DNA of 64,000 nucleotides from Rhodovastum sp963714255 (GTDB taxonomy: Bacteria; Pseudomonadota; Alphaproteobacteria; Acetobacterales; Acetobacteraceae). A model generated the notes under the pieces. The model saw only the letters and a list, made by a program, of their open reading frames with translations, ran no database searches and was not told where the DNA came from. The translations under genes and the position numbers were made by a program. The stretch is taken from assembly GCA_963714255.1 (NCBI GenBank), contig CAVQNU010000021.1, forward strand, positions 1 through 64,000, read 5' to 3'. Positions 8,434 through 17,428 of this stretch are shown piece after piece (positions within the stretch are counted from its first letter, which is position 1; each line of letters opens with the position of its first letter).

Positions 8434-8673
8434 CGGCGCCGGCCGCAGGGCAATCGGGGAAGCAAGGAAGGCCAGGGGCTCTGCCCCTGGACCCCGCCAA
8501 GGGCCGAGAGGCCCTTGGAACCCATTACTTTTTAGACAGTTGTTAAACGAGGAGGTTAGGCAGTGAACCGGTTCACCGCCTAACCCGTCGTTTAACAACT
8601 GTCCAAAGTGGCGGGGTCCAGGGCAGAGCCCTGGCCTTCCTTGCTTCCCCGATTGCCCTGGGGCCGGCGCCGA
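8434..8673. repeat. Compound REP-like palindrome with inner module and extended arms
   Basis: A 240-bp nested palindrome. The outer arms pair CGGCGCCGGCC and CAGGGCAATCGGGG with their complements at 8646-8673. Inside lie the standard GGCCAGGG and CCAAGGGCC hairpin units. The centre (8535-8603) is a second palindrome with arms GACAGTTGTTAAACGA and TCGTTTAACAACTGTC around AACCGGTT. The right arm lacks the CCAAGGGCC hairpin that the left arm has. It occupies most of the 8358-8709 gap. Confidence 0.85.
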
Positions 8674-8709
8674 GGCTACAAGCCCGGCGCCGCAGCAAGG
8701 CCCCTCAGA

Positions 8710-9174
8710 ATGCACCCGATCCCGTCCCGGTCCAGCCGCATCGTCGCGCTTGCCGCCGCCCTGCTGGCAGCCTGTTCGATGTTTCCCAAGCTGGCAACCC
8801 TCGATCAGGCGCGTGCCGTTCTCACCGGCATGACCGAGTCGCAGGTCACTTCGTGTCTCGGCACCCCGGGCACGCAGCGCACCGCGGGCGACGGCCGGGC
8901 GGTCTGGACCTACACCCAGGGCCTGGACGCGATGAGCTCGCCCGTGCCGGTGAGCGACCCAAGCCAGGTGAGTTTCGGCTATTCGCCGTTTGCCGGGCCG
9001 ATCGGCAGCCCTTCCATGGCCGCCGCGGTGGCGCCGCCGCCGCCGGCTGCCTGCATTTTGGTACTGACCCTCGGCAACGGGCGGGTATCGGACGTCATAT
9101 ATTCGGGCCCCGATGGCGGTCCGCCTCGGCAGCCGGACGCGTGCGGGGCGCTGGCCGGGCGGTGCCTGCCCTGA
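8710..9174 (+). CDS. BamE/SmpA-like outer-membrane lipoprotein
   Basis: A 154-residue lipoprotein. A short basic N-terminus and hydrophobic core end in lipobox LLAAC (Cys about residue 19), so it should be lipidated and, with no Asp at +2, sent to the outer membrane. The mature start, LDQARAVLTGMTESQVTSCL and the GTP after it, matches the BamE/SmpA repeat fold. A proline-rich linker follows and a cysteine-containing C-terminus. The true function is unknown; it is not in a bam cluster. ATG 8710 is the only start that gives a proper lipoprotein signal; the upstream frame crosses the repeat. Confidence 0.75.
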   Translation: MHPIPSRSSRIVALAAALLAACSMFPKLATLDQARAVLTGMTESQVTSCLGTPGTQRTAGDGRAVWTYTQGLDAMSSPVPVSDPSQVSFGYSPFAGPIGSPSMAAAVAPPPPAACILVLTLGNGRVSDVIYSGPDGGPPRQPDACGALAGRCLP

Positions 9175-9190
9175 AGGGCGCGCCGGGGAC

Positions 9191-10072
9191 TTAAGGATCC
9201 CGGTGTTCCGCCACGATTTCGCGCAGCTTGGCCGCGCCCGCGGCGCCCTTCACTGCTTCCTTCCAAAGCCCCTCAGCGACCCGCTGGTGGGCGGCAATCG
9301 CTTCGTCGGCGGCGGTAATCATCGCCACGCCGGTGGCGGTTCCCGGCACGGTATCCGGGCGGAATGGGTTGATCGCCAGCGTGGCGCGGTCACGGGCGCG
9401 CAGGATCTTGAAATTGCTGGTGGGCTCGGTGCTAGTCAGCAGACCGAACTGCAGCCCCATCGGCTCCGCCTCCATCAGGGCGGCGATGTTCAGCGCCTCC
9501 GTCGCCGCCACTTGGCGGCTCTGCCGGCGCGCCCGTTCCGACAGCGGCGCCGCGCCGCCGACCCCGATTTCCAGGAACCGGGCTAGGCGAATGGCCGGAA
9601 TCATGCAGATGATGGCGGGCTTGCGCCGCGCATAAAGCTTCTTGCGGGCCCCCAGGATGCCCAGCGCCTGATCGGCGTTGGCGCGGATCTGTGCTCGCTC
9701 GGCACCGGCCTGCTCGCCCACATCTTCCAGCGCCCCGGCCAGGGCGGAGTCATACGCGTCGGAGGTAACCAAATAAGATAACGGTCCATCGACCTGCAAA
9801 ATCTGGTCGGCGGTTTCCTCGATCTGACGGATGCGTTCGAAATAGCCAACGGTCCGGTGATAGTACTCGACACCGATCCCAAGCAGCGAAAGTGGCGAAA
9901 TCTTGAGCAGCTCCGCCAGCCGCTTGATGGTATCGAGCTTGATCACCTCGCCTTTCTCGTAGCGGTACAACGCCGCCCGTGACACGCCGAGGCGCGCCGC
10001 GATCTCTTCGGCCCGCAGCCCCGATTCGAGGCGGTACGCACGCAATTGCTGGCCGATTTCGGTGAAGCGCAT
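9191..10072 (-). CDS. XRE-family transcriptional regulator
   Basis: A 293-residue protein with an N-terminal helix-turn-helix of the Cro/CI type (GLRAEEIAARLGVSRAALYR, then YEKGEVIKLDTIKRLAELL, residues 19-58) and a long C-terminal ligand or multimerisation domain that I do not recognise; it is not a short-chain-fatty-acid or cupin type I can name. It is divergent from the AI-2E-like gene and has a TATAAT -10 box and a palindrome in its promoter, which fits autoregulation. The regulon and signal are not evident from the sequence. Confidence 0.82.
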   Translation of the reverse strand: MRFTEIGQQLRAYRLESGLRAEEIAARLGVSRAALYRYEKGEVIKLDTIKRLAELLKISPLSLLGIGVEYYHRTVGYFERIRQIEETADQILQVDGPLSYLVTSDAYDSALAGALEDVGEQAGAERAQIRANADQALGILGARKKLYARRKPAIICMIPAIRLARFLEIGVGGAAPLSERARRQSRQVAATEALNIAALMEAEPMGLQFGLLTSTEPTSNFKILRARDRATLAINPFRPDTVPGTATGVAMITAADEAIAAHQRVAEGLWKEAVKGAAGAAKLREIVAEHRDP

Positions 10073-10126
10073 GAAGGCTCTGTCCAGGAACGAACGCCTG
10101 TCCCGATCCGGGCGCCAGCGTCTCAG

Positions 10127-10177
10127 ATTATAGGGAGCTGCAGTCTATTTGCGATTTGTCCGGAAATCCACGCAAAT
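10127..10177 (-). promoter_or_regulatory. Promoter and candidate operator of the XRE regulator
   Basis: On the minus strand a perfect -10 TATAAT lies at 10132-10127, predicting a start near 10120. A 31-bp inverted repeat, ATTTGCG (10147-10153) and CGCAAAT (10171-10177) with inner GATTT/AAATC, covers the place of the -35, where no consensus hexamer is seen. A regulator bound there would block or recruit polymerase. A second inverted pair, AGCTGCA at 10136 and TGCAGCT near 10185, flanks it. The AI-2E-like gene diverges from the same region. Confidence 0.45.
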
Positions 10178-10363
10178 TAACGCTTTGCAGCTGTCGCCCG
10201 TCACCACTCCGCAACCTTGCGTAGCCGGAGCGCGCGGGTACGGCGGCCAGAAGCGGTGGGTTTTCCCTCTCCAGCGCTGCGGGGCCGCTAGCGGCCGCCC
10301 GCCGGCTTGGCCAGAGTGCGGCCCCCTCAACGCGGAGCGACCCCACCCTATGCCGACCCGATC

Positions 10364-11410
10364 ATGATTGCCGAGCGCGTGCTCATGGGCCTCCTGTTGG
10401 GGGGCATCGCCGCCGGCTGCGTGCTGGTGCTGTGGCCGTTTTTCTCGGCCATCCTCTGGGCGGCCATTCTCACTTACACCACCTGGCCGATCTATGATTG
10501 GCTGCGCACGCGCGGCGGCCTGGGGAATTTCGGAGCGGCCGGGGCCATGGTGGCCATCGCTTTCGTCACTGTCGTGCTGCCGATCGCGCTCGCCGTGCCG
10601 GGCGGGGCCGACGATGTCGACGAATTGCGCCGCGCGGTGCAGGCGGCGGTTGCTGCCGGCCTGCCCGGCTCGCCGCCCTGGCTGCACGAAATCCCCGCGG
10701 TCGGCCCCACACTGGCCGGGTTGTGGGATTCCTGGGCCGAGGACCTCACCGTCATGGGCGAGTTCTTCAAGCCGTATTTCGGCATGGTCGCGGAGTTCGG
10801 GCTGTCGCTGCTGCTCGGGCTTGCCAACGGCGTGTTGATGTTCCTGCTGGCGCTGGTGGTCGCGTTCTTTTTCTTCGCCTCGGGCGACCGGCTGGCGATC
10901 AAGATCAGGGTGATCCTCGGCCGCATTGCCGGCACGCGGGCGCCGCGGCTGATCGAGGTGACCGGTGCCACCATCCGCGGCGTGGTTTATGGCATTCTCG
11001 GCACCGCCATTGTGCAGGGCATTCTGACCACGTTCGGCCTGTGGCTGTCCGGCGTGCCGCGGCCGCTGCTGCTTGGGCTGGTGGCCGGCGGGCTGTCGGT
11101 GCTGCCGATTGGCGCGCCGGTGGTGTGGATACCTGCGGCGCTGTGGCTGCTGGCGCACGGCCATACGGCGTGGGGCATTTTCCTGTTCGTTTACGGAATC
11201 GTGGCAGTCAGCGGCGCCGACTCGGTTATTCGCCCGTTCTTTATCGCCCGCGGCGCGCAATTGCCGTTTTTGCTGACCATGCTGGGCGTGCTGGGCGGGG
11301 CTTTGGCGTTTGGGTTGCTGGGGATTTTCGTCGGGCCGGTGCTGCTGGGGGTGGGTTTCACGCTGGTAAGCGAATGGTCTGGGAGTGCGGAGCCGACTGC
11401 GGTGAAGTAG
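10364..11410 (+). CDS. AI-2E/PerM-family membrane transporter
   Basis: A 348-residue polytopic protein of the PerM (AI-2 exporter) family. It has paired N-terminal hydrophobic segments (residues about 8-45), a soluble middle region (about 85-150), then a C-terminal run of helices with the family pattern GATIRGVVYGILGTAIVQGI, LVAGGLSVLPIGAPVVWIPA and a late GVLGGALAFGLLGIFVGPVL. The family includes TqsA and Na+/H+ or organic-anion exporters, so the substrate is unassigned. ATG 10364 starts directly before the first helix. Confidence 0.82.
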   Translation: MIAERVLMGLLLGGIAAGCVLVLWPFFSAILWAAILTYTTWPIYDWLRTRGGLGNFGAAGAMVAIAFVTVVLPIALAVPGGADDVDELRRAVQAAVAAGLPGSPPWLHEIPAVGPTLAGLWDSWAEDLTVMGEFFKPYFGMVAEFGLSLLLGLANGVLMFLLALVVAFFFFASGDRLAIKIRVILGRIAGTRAPRLIEVTGATIRGVVYGILGTAIVQGILTTFGLWLSGVPRPLLLGLVAGGLSVLPIGAPVVWIPAALWLLAHGHTAWGIFLFVYGIVAVSGADSVIRPFFIARGAQLPFLLTMLGVLGGALAFGLLGIFVGPVLLGVGFTLVSEWSGSAEPTAVK

Positions 11411-11472
11411 CGGGGTCAAGGGGGCCACCGCCCCCTTGCGGGTCCAGGGCAGAGCCCTGGCCTTCCTTGCTT
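11411..11472. repeat. Single-arm REP-like element
   Basis: Starts at the stop codon of the AI-2E-like gene. It carries a variant hairpin CAAGGGGGccaccGCCCCCTTG and the standard CCAGGGC/GCCCTGG hairpin ending in GGCCTTCCTTGC. No second arm is seen. Confidence 0.7.
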
Positions 11473-11530
11473 TTCTTTACTTTTTGCCTATGTCCTTGCC
11501 GGTATGCCAGCGGAGGACCGACCCGGCGCA

Positions 11531-12520
11531 ATGTTCGCCTTCATCACGTCGCGGCTGCTGCAGGCGATCCCGGTGCTGCTCGTGGTGGGCTTCATCGCCT
11601 TCACGATGTTCGCCTTCGTCGGCGATCCGGTCAGTATCATGCTCGGCCAGGACTCCACCGAGGCGCAGCGGGCGGCTCTGGTGCATCAGCTCGGTCTCGA
11701 TCAGCCGTTTTTCGTGCAGTACGGCCATTTCATATGGGCGGCGCTGCACGGGCAGTTCGGCATTTCCTACCGGCTGGCCCGGCCGGTTTCCGGGTTGATT
11801 CTGGAGCGCCTGCCGGCCACGGTCGAGCTCTCCGTTACCGCCGCGGCGCTGGCGCTGCTCGTCGGCGTGCCGATGGGCGTCTATACCGCCATCAGGCGTG
11901 AGAGCCTGCTGGCCCGCGGCTTCATGATCTTCTCGTTGCTCGGCGTATCGCTGCCCACTTTCCTGATCGGCATCCTGCTCATTGTCGTCTTTGCCGTGCA
12001 GCTCGGCTGGCTGCCCAGCTTCGGTCGCGGCGAGGTGGTGCATTTCGCCCACTGGAGCACCGGGTTCCTCACCGTCAGCGGGTGGCGTTCGCTGGTGCTG
12101 CCGGCGATCACGCTGGGGATGTTTCAGATGACGCTGATCATGCGCCTGGTCCGTTCGGAAATGCTGGAGGTGCTGCGCAGCGACTACATCAAGTTCGCCC
12201 GCGCGCGCGGGCTGCCGGAGCGGGCGATCAATTTCGGCCATGCGCTGAAAAACACGCTGGTACCGGTGATCACCATCATCGGCCTGCAGATCGGCGGCCT
12301 TCTGGCATTTTCGATCGTCACCGAAACAGTGTTCCAGTGGCCCGGCATCGGCCTGTTGCTGGTGCAGTCCATCGCGGTCGCCGATATTCCGGTAATGTCG
12401 GCCTATTTGCTGATGGTCGCGCTGCTGTTCGTCAGCATCAATCTGGTCGTCGACCTGCTGTATTACGCCGTCGACCCGCGCCTGCGCGCCGGCCGCCGCA
12501 CGCTTTCGGGCGCGCGATGA
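11531..12520 (+). CDS. Peptide-type ABC transporter permease (DppB/OppB family)
   Basis: A 329-residue inner-membrane permease of the dipeptide/oligopeptide/nickel class. One N-terminal helix follows MFAFITSRLLQAIPVLLVVG, a periplasmic loop holds the DQPFFVQYGHFIWAALHG segment, and five helices follow. The EAA coupling motif lies in RLVRSEMLEVLRSDYIKFAR followed by ARGLPE. ATG 11531 is chosen on family N-terminus; an ATG at 11504 in frame is less likely, and GGAGGA at 11511-11517 is far from either. It is the first of four overlapping genes; no binding-protein gene is adjacent. Confidence 0.88.
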   Translation: MFAFITSRLLQAIPVLLVVGFIAFTMFAFVGDPVSIMLGQDSTEAQRAALVHQLGLDQPFFVQYGHFIWAALHGQFGISYRLARPVSGLILERLPATVELSVTAAALALLVGVPMGVYTAIRRESLLARGFMIFSLLGVSLPTFLIGILLIVVFAVQLGWLPSFGRGEVVHFAHWSTGFLTVSGWRSLVLPAITLGMFQMTLIMRLVRSEMLEVLRSDYIKFARARGLPERAINFGHALKNTLVPVITIIGLQIGGLLAFSIVTETVFQWPGIGLLLVQSIAVADIPVMSAYLLMVALLFVSINLVVDLLYYAVDPRLRAGRRTLSGAR

Positions 12521-13437
12521 CCAGCTTGCTGGTCCGCGCCTGGGACAGCGACACCGGCTTCGCCTTCCGCCGCTCGCCGGTGGCGCTGGCCTCGGCGCTG
12601 TTGCTGCTGCTGATCGTGCTGGGGGCCGCCTTCAGCCGCTGGCTGGCGCCGCACGACCCGTTCGATCTGGCCAGCCTGAGCGTGATGGACAGTTTCAAGC
12701 CGCCGGCCTTCCTGGGCGGGGCGGACGCCGGCTGGGCGTATCCGCTCGGCACCGACGACCAGGGCCGCGACGTGCTGTCCGCCATCATGTACGGCACAAG
12801 GATCAGTCTTCTGGTGGGGGCGCTGGCCATCGGCTTTGCGCTTTCGGTCGGTGTCACGACCGGCCTGCTGGCCGGCTACGCGGGCGGCGTCCTGGACTCC
12901 CTGCTGATGCGCGTGGCCGACATCCAGTTGACCTTTCCCTCCATCCTGATCGCCCTGCTGGTGGATGGCGTGGTGCGCGCCGCCCTGCCGCGCGACGTCC
13001 ACGACCGGCTGCAGCTGTATGTGCTGGTGTTCGCCATCGGCATCGCCCGCTGGCCGCAATTCGCCCGCACCGTGCGCGGCTCCACCCTGGTCGAGCGCGG
13101 CCGCGACTATGTCATGGCCGCACGGGTGATCGGCCTGCCGGCGTGGCGCATCATGACCTTCCATATCCTGCCCAATGTGCTCGGCCCGGTGCTGGTGATC
13201 GCCACGTTGAACCTGGGCCTGGCGATCCTTGATGAGGCAACTTTGTCGTTTCTCGGCGTCGGCCTGCCGCCGGCGCAGCCGTCGCTCGGCACTTTGATCA
13301 GAATAGGCAACGATTTCCTGTTCTCCGGCGAATGGTGGATCGCGCTGTTTCCGGGCGCCACGCTCGCCGTGCTGGTGCTGTCGGTCAATCTGCTGGGCGA
13401 CTGGTTGCGCGACGCACTCAATCCGCGCCTGCGATGA
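12517..13437 (+). CDS. Peptide-type ABC transporter permease (DppC/OppC family)
   Basis: A 306-residue partner permease with the OppC_N segment at residues 17-50, the characteristic PLGTDDQGRDVLSAIMYGTR motif (about 73-92) and the coupling helix around GSTLVERGRDYVMAARVIGL. The C-terminal DEATLSFLGVGLPPAQPSLG block is typical. Its ATG overlaps the upstream TGA (ATGA), so the two permease subunits are translationally coupled. Confidence 0.9.
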   Translation: MTSLLVRAWDSDTGFAFRRSPVALASALLLLLIVLGAAFSRWLAPHDPFDLASLSVMDSFKPPAFLGGADAGWAYPLGTDDQGRDVLSAIMYGTRISLLVGALAIGFALSVGVTTGLLAGYAGGVLDSLLMRVADIQLTFPSILIALLVDGVVRAALPRDVHDRLQLYVLVFAIGIARWPQFARTVRGSTLVERGRDYVMAARVIGLPAWRIMTFHILPNVLGPVLVIATLNLGLAILDEATLSFLGVGLPPAQPSLGTLIRIGNDFLFSGEWWIALFPGATLAVLVLSVNLLGDWLRDALNPRLR

Positions 13438-14405
13438 GCCTGCTGGACGTCGACCGTCTGACCGTCGAGTTCCCCACCCGCCGCGGCGTGCTGCGCGCGC
13501 TCGACCAGGTGTCGTTCGCGATCGAAGCCGGCGAGGTGCTGGGCGTGGTGGGCGAGAGCGGGGCGGGGAAATCGCTGACCGGCGCCGCCATCATCGGCCT
13601 GCTGGAGCCGCCGGGGCGGATCGCCGGCGGGCAGATCCGGCTGGACGGCCGGCGCATCGACACGCTCTCGCCCGCACAGATGCGCCCGATCCGCGGCCGG
13701 CAGATCGGCGCCATCTTCCAGGACCCGCTGACCACCCTGAACCCGCTCTATTCGGTCGGCCGCCAGTTGGTGGAGACCATCCAGACGCATCTGCACCTGT
13801 CCGACCGCGACGCGCGCGCGCGCGCGGTGCGCTGGCTGGAGGAGGTCGGCATTCCGGCCGCGCGCCAGCGCATCGGCGCCTATCCGCACGAATTTTCCGG
13901 CGGCATGCGCCAGCGGGTGGTGATCGCGCTTGCGCTGTGCGCCGAGCCGCGCCTGCTGATCGCCGACGAGCCGACCACGGCGCTCGATGTGTCCATCCAG
14001 GCGCAGATCATCGCCCTGCTGAAACGGCTGACCCGCGAGCACGGCACCGCGGTGATGCTGGTGACGCACGACATGGGCGTGATCGCCGAAACCGCCGACC
14101 GCGTGGCGGTGATGTATGCCGGCCGCATCGCCGAACTCGGGCCGGTGCGCGCCGTGGTACGCCAGCCCGCGCATCCCTACACGGAAGGGCTGATGGGCAG
14201 CATTCCCTCGCTGACGCACCGGGTTGCGCGGCTGCGCCAGATCGACGGCGCGATGCCGGGGCTGACGGAAATCCCGCCCGGTTGTGCCTTCAACCCGCGC
14301 TGCCCCAAGGTGTTCGCCCGCTGCACCGCGCTTCCCGGCCTGTTCGACGCCGGCGCGACGCGCGCCGCCTGCTGGCTACACGAGGGGACCGCCGCCGATG
14401 CCTGA
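13434..14405 (+). CDS. Peptide ABC transporter ATPase (DppD/OppD family)
   Basis: A 323-residue cytoplasmic ATPase subunit. Walker A GESGAGKS (about residue 40), Q-loop FQDPLTTLNP, signature FSGGMRQRVVIALA, Walker B LLIADEPTTALD and the switch histidine in VTHDMG are all intact. The C-terminal extension has the oligopeptide-transporter cysteine pattern (CAFNPRCPKVFARC) that in homologues binds an Fe-S cluster. ATGA overlap with the upstream permease. Confidence 0.93.
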   Translation: MSLLDVDRLTVEFPTRRGVLRALDQVSFAIEAGEVLGVVGESGAGKSLTGAAIIGLLEPPGRIAGGQIRLDGRRIDTLSPAQMRPIRGRQIGAIFQDPLTTLNPLYSVGRQLVETIQTHLHLSDRDARARAVRWLEEVGIPAARQRIGAYPHEFSGGMRQRVVIALALCAEPRLLIADEPTTALDVSIQAQIIALLKRLTREHGTAVMLVTHDMGVIAETADRVAVMYAGRIAELGPVRAVVRQPAHPYTEGLMGSIPSLTHRVARLRQIDGAMPGLTEIPPGCAFNPRCPKVFARCTALPGLFDAGATRAACWLHEGTAADA

Positions 14406-15438
14406 GGCGCCCCCATCCGTGCCGGAAACCACCACGGCGCCGGTGCTGGAGGCGGCCGGGGTTTGCCTCAGTTTCGATGTCTCAAGGCCCTGGCTGCAGC
14501 GCACCCTGGCCGGCGAGGGGCGCAAGCAACTGCGCGCCGTGGACGGCGTCAGTTTCGCCATCCCCCGCGGCACCACGCTGGCACTGGTAGGCGAGAGCGG
14601 CTGCGGCAAGACCACAGTTGCGCGCCTGGCGGTGGGGCTTTACGCCCCGGACGCGGGGGAAATCCGGTTCGCGGGAGAACCGCTCTCGGCGGCGCGCGCG
14701 CAGCCCGCTTTGCGGCGGCGCATGAACATGATTTTCCAGGACCCCTACGCCTCGCTGAACCCGCGCTGGCGGGTGCGCGACATCATCGCCGAGCCGATCC
14801 GGCTGTTCAAACTGGCGCGGTCCCCATCCGAGATCGCTGCCCGGGTCGGCGCGTTGCTGACCCAGGTCGGCTTGTCGCCGGCGGACGGCGAGAAATTCCC
14901 GCACGAATTCAGCGGCGGCCAGCGCCAGCGCATTTCCATCGCGCGCGCGCTCGCCAGCGCGCCGGACTTCCTGGTCTGCGACGAGCCGACCAGTGCGCTC
15001 GATGTGTCGGTGCAGGCGCAGATCCTCAACCTGATGCGCGACCTGCAGGCGCGGCTAGGGCTGACCTATCTGTTCATCAGCCACAACCTCGCCGTGGTGC
15101 GGCACATGGCGGACCGGCTGGGGGTGATGTATCTCGGCCGCATCGTCGAACTCGGCCCAGCCGAGGCTTTGTTCCGCACGCCGCGCCACCCTTATACGCG
15201 CCTGCTGCTGGAGGCGGTTCCCGACCTCGCCATGCCCGGCAGGTCGCGCACGCCGGTGGGCGGCGAGGTGCCGAGCCCGATCGACCCGCCGCCCGGCTGC
15301 ACGTTCCATCCGCGCTGCCCGCTGGCCAATGCGCGCTGCCGCGCCGAGAGCCCGGCGCAGACGCGCGCCGCCACGGCGCAGGGCGAGGTGCTGGTGGCCT
15401 GCCACGCGGTGGCGGAAGGCCGGGACGCCGCCTGCTAG
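14398..15438 (+). CDS. Peptide ABC transporter ATPase (DppF/OppF family)
   Basis: A 346-residue second ATPase. Walker A GESGCGKT, the FQDPYASLNPRWRV Q-loop, signature FSGGQRQRISIARAL, Walker B FLVCDEPTSALD and SHNLAVV switch are present, with the oligo_HPY-type C-terminus CTFHPRCPLANARC. An N-terminal insertion (residues 30-45, SFDVSRPWLQRTLAGEGRK) precedes the AVDGVSF start of the fold, as in many OppF proteins. It overlaps the DppD-like gene by 8 nt and ends the four-gene operon. Confidence 0.93.
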   Translation: MPEAPPSVPETTTAPVLEAAGVCLSFDVSRPWLQRTLAGEGRKQLRAVDGVSFAIPRGTTLALVGESGCGKTTVARLAVGLYAPDAGEIRFAGEPLSAARAQPALRRRMNMIFQDPYASLNPRWRVRDIIAEPIRLFKLARSPSEIAARVGALLTQVGLSPADGEKFPHEFSGGQRQRISIARALASAPDFLVCDEPTSALDVSVQAQILNLMRDLQARLGLTYLFISHNLAVVRHMADRLGVMYLGRIVELGPAEALFRTPRHPYTRLLLEAVPDLAMPGRSRTPVGGEVPSPIDPPPGCTFHPRCPLANARCRAESPAQTRAATAQGEVLVACHAVAEGRDAAC

Positions 15439-15457
15439 CCACATCGCGGAGGAGCAG

Positions 15458-15808
15458 ATGGACATCTACCATGTGTGGTGCGACCTCAAGCCCGGAGTCC
15501 GCGACATGCAGTTTCACGCGGCGGTGGTGCGCTGCATGGACCATTTCCGCGGCGAAAACCTGATCGAGTCCTGGCGGCTCACCCGCCGCAAGCTGGGCTT
15601 CGGGCCGAAGGAACTCGGCGAGTGGCACCTGATGATCGAACTGCGCGACCTGCGCCAGTTGGAGGACGCGTTCCAGCGCATGGCCTCCCGCAGCGATCCC
15701 GAGGAAACGCAGCACCACGGCATGAACGCGCTGGTGATCAATGCGACGTTCGGGCTGACACGCGATTTTCCAGATGCGTCCCGCCGTCGGGGGGAGGAGC
15801 GGTTCTGA
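15458..15808 (+). CDS. Conserved small protein (DUF6614-like), function unknown
   Basis: A 116-residue soluble protein beginning MDIYHVWCDLKPGVRDMQF, with an alternating pattern typical of a ferredoxin-like or antibiotic-monooxygenase-type dimeric barrel (residues 1-95), including GEWHLMIELRDLRQLEDAF. I recall this as the DUF6614 family but cannot confirm it. A GGAGGAGC ribosome-binding site precedes ATG 15458. The last 11 codons (SRRRGEERF region) lie inside the left arm of the inverted repeat at 15781-16064. Confidence 0.7.
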   Translation: MDIYHVWCDLKPGVRDMQFHAAVVRCMDHFRGENLIESWRLTRRKLGFGPKELGEWHLMIELRDLRQLEDAFQRMASRSDPEETQHHGMNALVINATFGLTRDFPDASRRRGEERF

Positions 15809-16064
15809 ACGCCAACGCTGGGAAGGAAGCAAGGCCAGGGCTCTGCCCTGGACCCGCCAGGGGGCGGTGGCCCCCTGGACCCCGCTACTTAAGCATTGGG
15901 GGGGTGAGGAGCTGAACCGGTTCGCCGCCTCACCCCCCTCTCAAGACAAATGCCTAAAAGTAATGGGTTCCAAGGGCCTCTCGGCCCTTGGCGGGTCCAG
16001 GGCAGAGCCCTGGCCTTGCTTCCTTCCCAGCGTTGCTGTTCAACCCCGCCCCCTCTGACGGCGG
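15781..16064. repeat. Compound REP-like palindrome whose arms extend into flanking gene
   Basis: A 284-bp nested inverted repeat. The core has GGCCAGGG units and an inner palindrome with GGTGAGGAGCTGAACCGGTT at its left and CGCCTCACC at its right. The arms continue outward through AACGCTGGGAAGG and, imperfectly, through CCGCCGTC, so about 28 bp of the end of the 15458-15808 gene are mirrored just before the Hsp70-like gene. The mirrored flank differs in sequence from that at 8434-8673. Confidence 0.8.
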
Positions 16065-16070
16065 AACCCC

Positions 16071-17334
16071 ATGCATCACGTCGGCATCGATTTCGGCACC
16101 ACCAACAGCGTCATTGCGCTGCGGGACGCGGATGGCAGCGTGCGCACCGCCAGTTTCGACACCGGCGCCGTGTTCCGCACGCTGCTGTGTTTCTGGGCCG
16201 AGCACGGCCATGCCAGGCATCGTCTGCACCACGCGGCGGGGCCGGCGGGGATCGCCGCCTATCTCGATGATCCGCTCGACAGCCGGCTGATCATGTCGAT
16301 GAAAACCTATCTGGCGCAGCGCAGTTTTTCCGAAACCCGCATCTTCGGCCGGCGCTTTTCCCTACCCGAACTGGTGGCGCTGTTCCTGCGCGCGCTCGCC
16401 GCCGCCGCCGGTCTCGACCCGTCGGCGCTGCGTGTGGTCGTGGGGCGCCCGGTGCGCTTTGCCGGCGAGTTCGCCGACGATGCGTTCGGCGAGGCGCGGT
16501 TGCGCGAGTCCTTCGCCGCCGCCGGGTTCCGCGACGTGGCGGTGGCGCTGGAGCCGGAGGGTGCGGGCTGGCGGTTTGCCCGCTCGCTCGCCGCGCCGGC
16601 GACCGTGCTGGTGGGCGATTTCGGCGGCGGCACCAGCGATTTCTCCGTTCTGCGCTTCACCCCGGGCGCGCCGGTGCAGCCGCTCGGCCATGCCGGCGTG
16701 GGCATCGCCGGCGACATGTTCGACTACCGCATCATCGACCGGGTGATCAGCCCGCTTTTGGGCAAGGGCGACAGCTACACGGTCATGGGCAAGGAGCTGC
16801 CGGTCCCGCCCGAATATTTTTCCGCGTTCGCCCGCTGGCACCGTCTGTCGCTCATGCGCAACCCGAAGACGCTGCGCGAAATCGGCGAGGTTGCCCGCAC
16901 CGCCGCCCATCCGGAGCGGCTGCGCGGGCTGATCGCGCTGATCGAGGACGAGCAGGGGTTTCCGCTCTATCAGGCCGTCTCGTCGGTGAAGGCGGCGCTG
17001 TCGCAGGCCGAGCGCGCGGTGCTGCGGTTCGCGCATGCGGGAGTCGCCATCGAACAGGAGGTGACGCGGGCCGGTTTCGAGTTCCTGGATTGCCGGCGAT
17101 CTCGCCCGTATCGGCGCGGCGGTGGACGAGGCGCTGGCCGATTCGGGGTTGCCGGCGGCCGCGGTGGACCATGTGTTCCTCACCGGCGGCACCTCCTTCG
17201 TGCCGGCGGTGCGGCGGCTGTTCGAGGCGCGGTTCGGGGCGGCGCGGGTGACCGCGGGCGGCGAGTTCGTGTCGGTCGCCGAGGGGCTGGCGCTGATCGG
17301 CGCCGGGTTGCCACCCGATCGGTACGCCACATGA
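16071..17334 (+). pseudogene. Hsp70/YegD-like chaperone ATPase, +1 frameshift near 17085
   Basis: An actin-fold Hsp70-family protein of the YegD type, about 420 residues if the frame is restored. The N-terminal phosphate-1 motif GIDFGTTNSVIALRDADG and the phosphate-2 motif VLVGDFGGGTSDFSV are in the first frame. After EFL at 17084 the frame runs off into arginine/glycine-rich nonsense. The expected continuation, WIAGDLARIGAAVDEALADS and the adenosine motif FLTGGTSFVPAVRRLF, is in the +1 frame (17086-17334). One surplus C at 17084-17085 explains the break. There is no substrate-binding beta domain, as in YegD. It may be a sequencing error or a recent pseudogene. Confidence 0.8.
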
Positions 17335-17428
17335 TCATACGATGTCGAACAGATCGAGCCGTGGCCTCACCGTTTCTGCCAGGCGACAATTCTTTGACAG
17401 CAGGAGGAAGGTACGGCTAGTCCGGCGC

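Noticed and set aside
8434..8673. Insertion sequence or MITE with its own ORF
   Set aside because: The long inverted repeat suggested a mobile element, but there is no transposase-like ORF and no clear target-site duplication. The symmetry and recurrence fit REP-like elements better.
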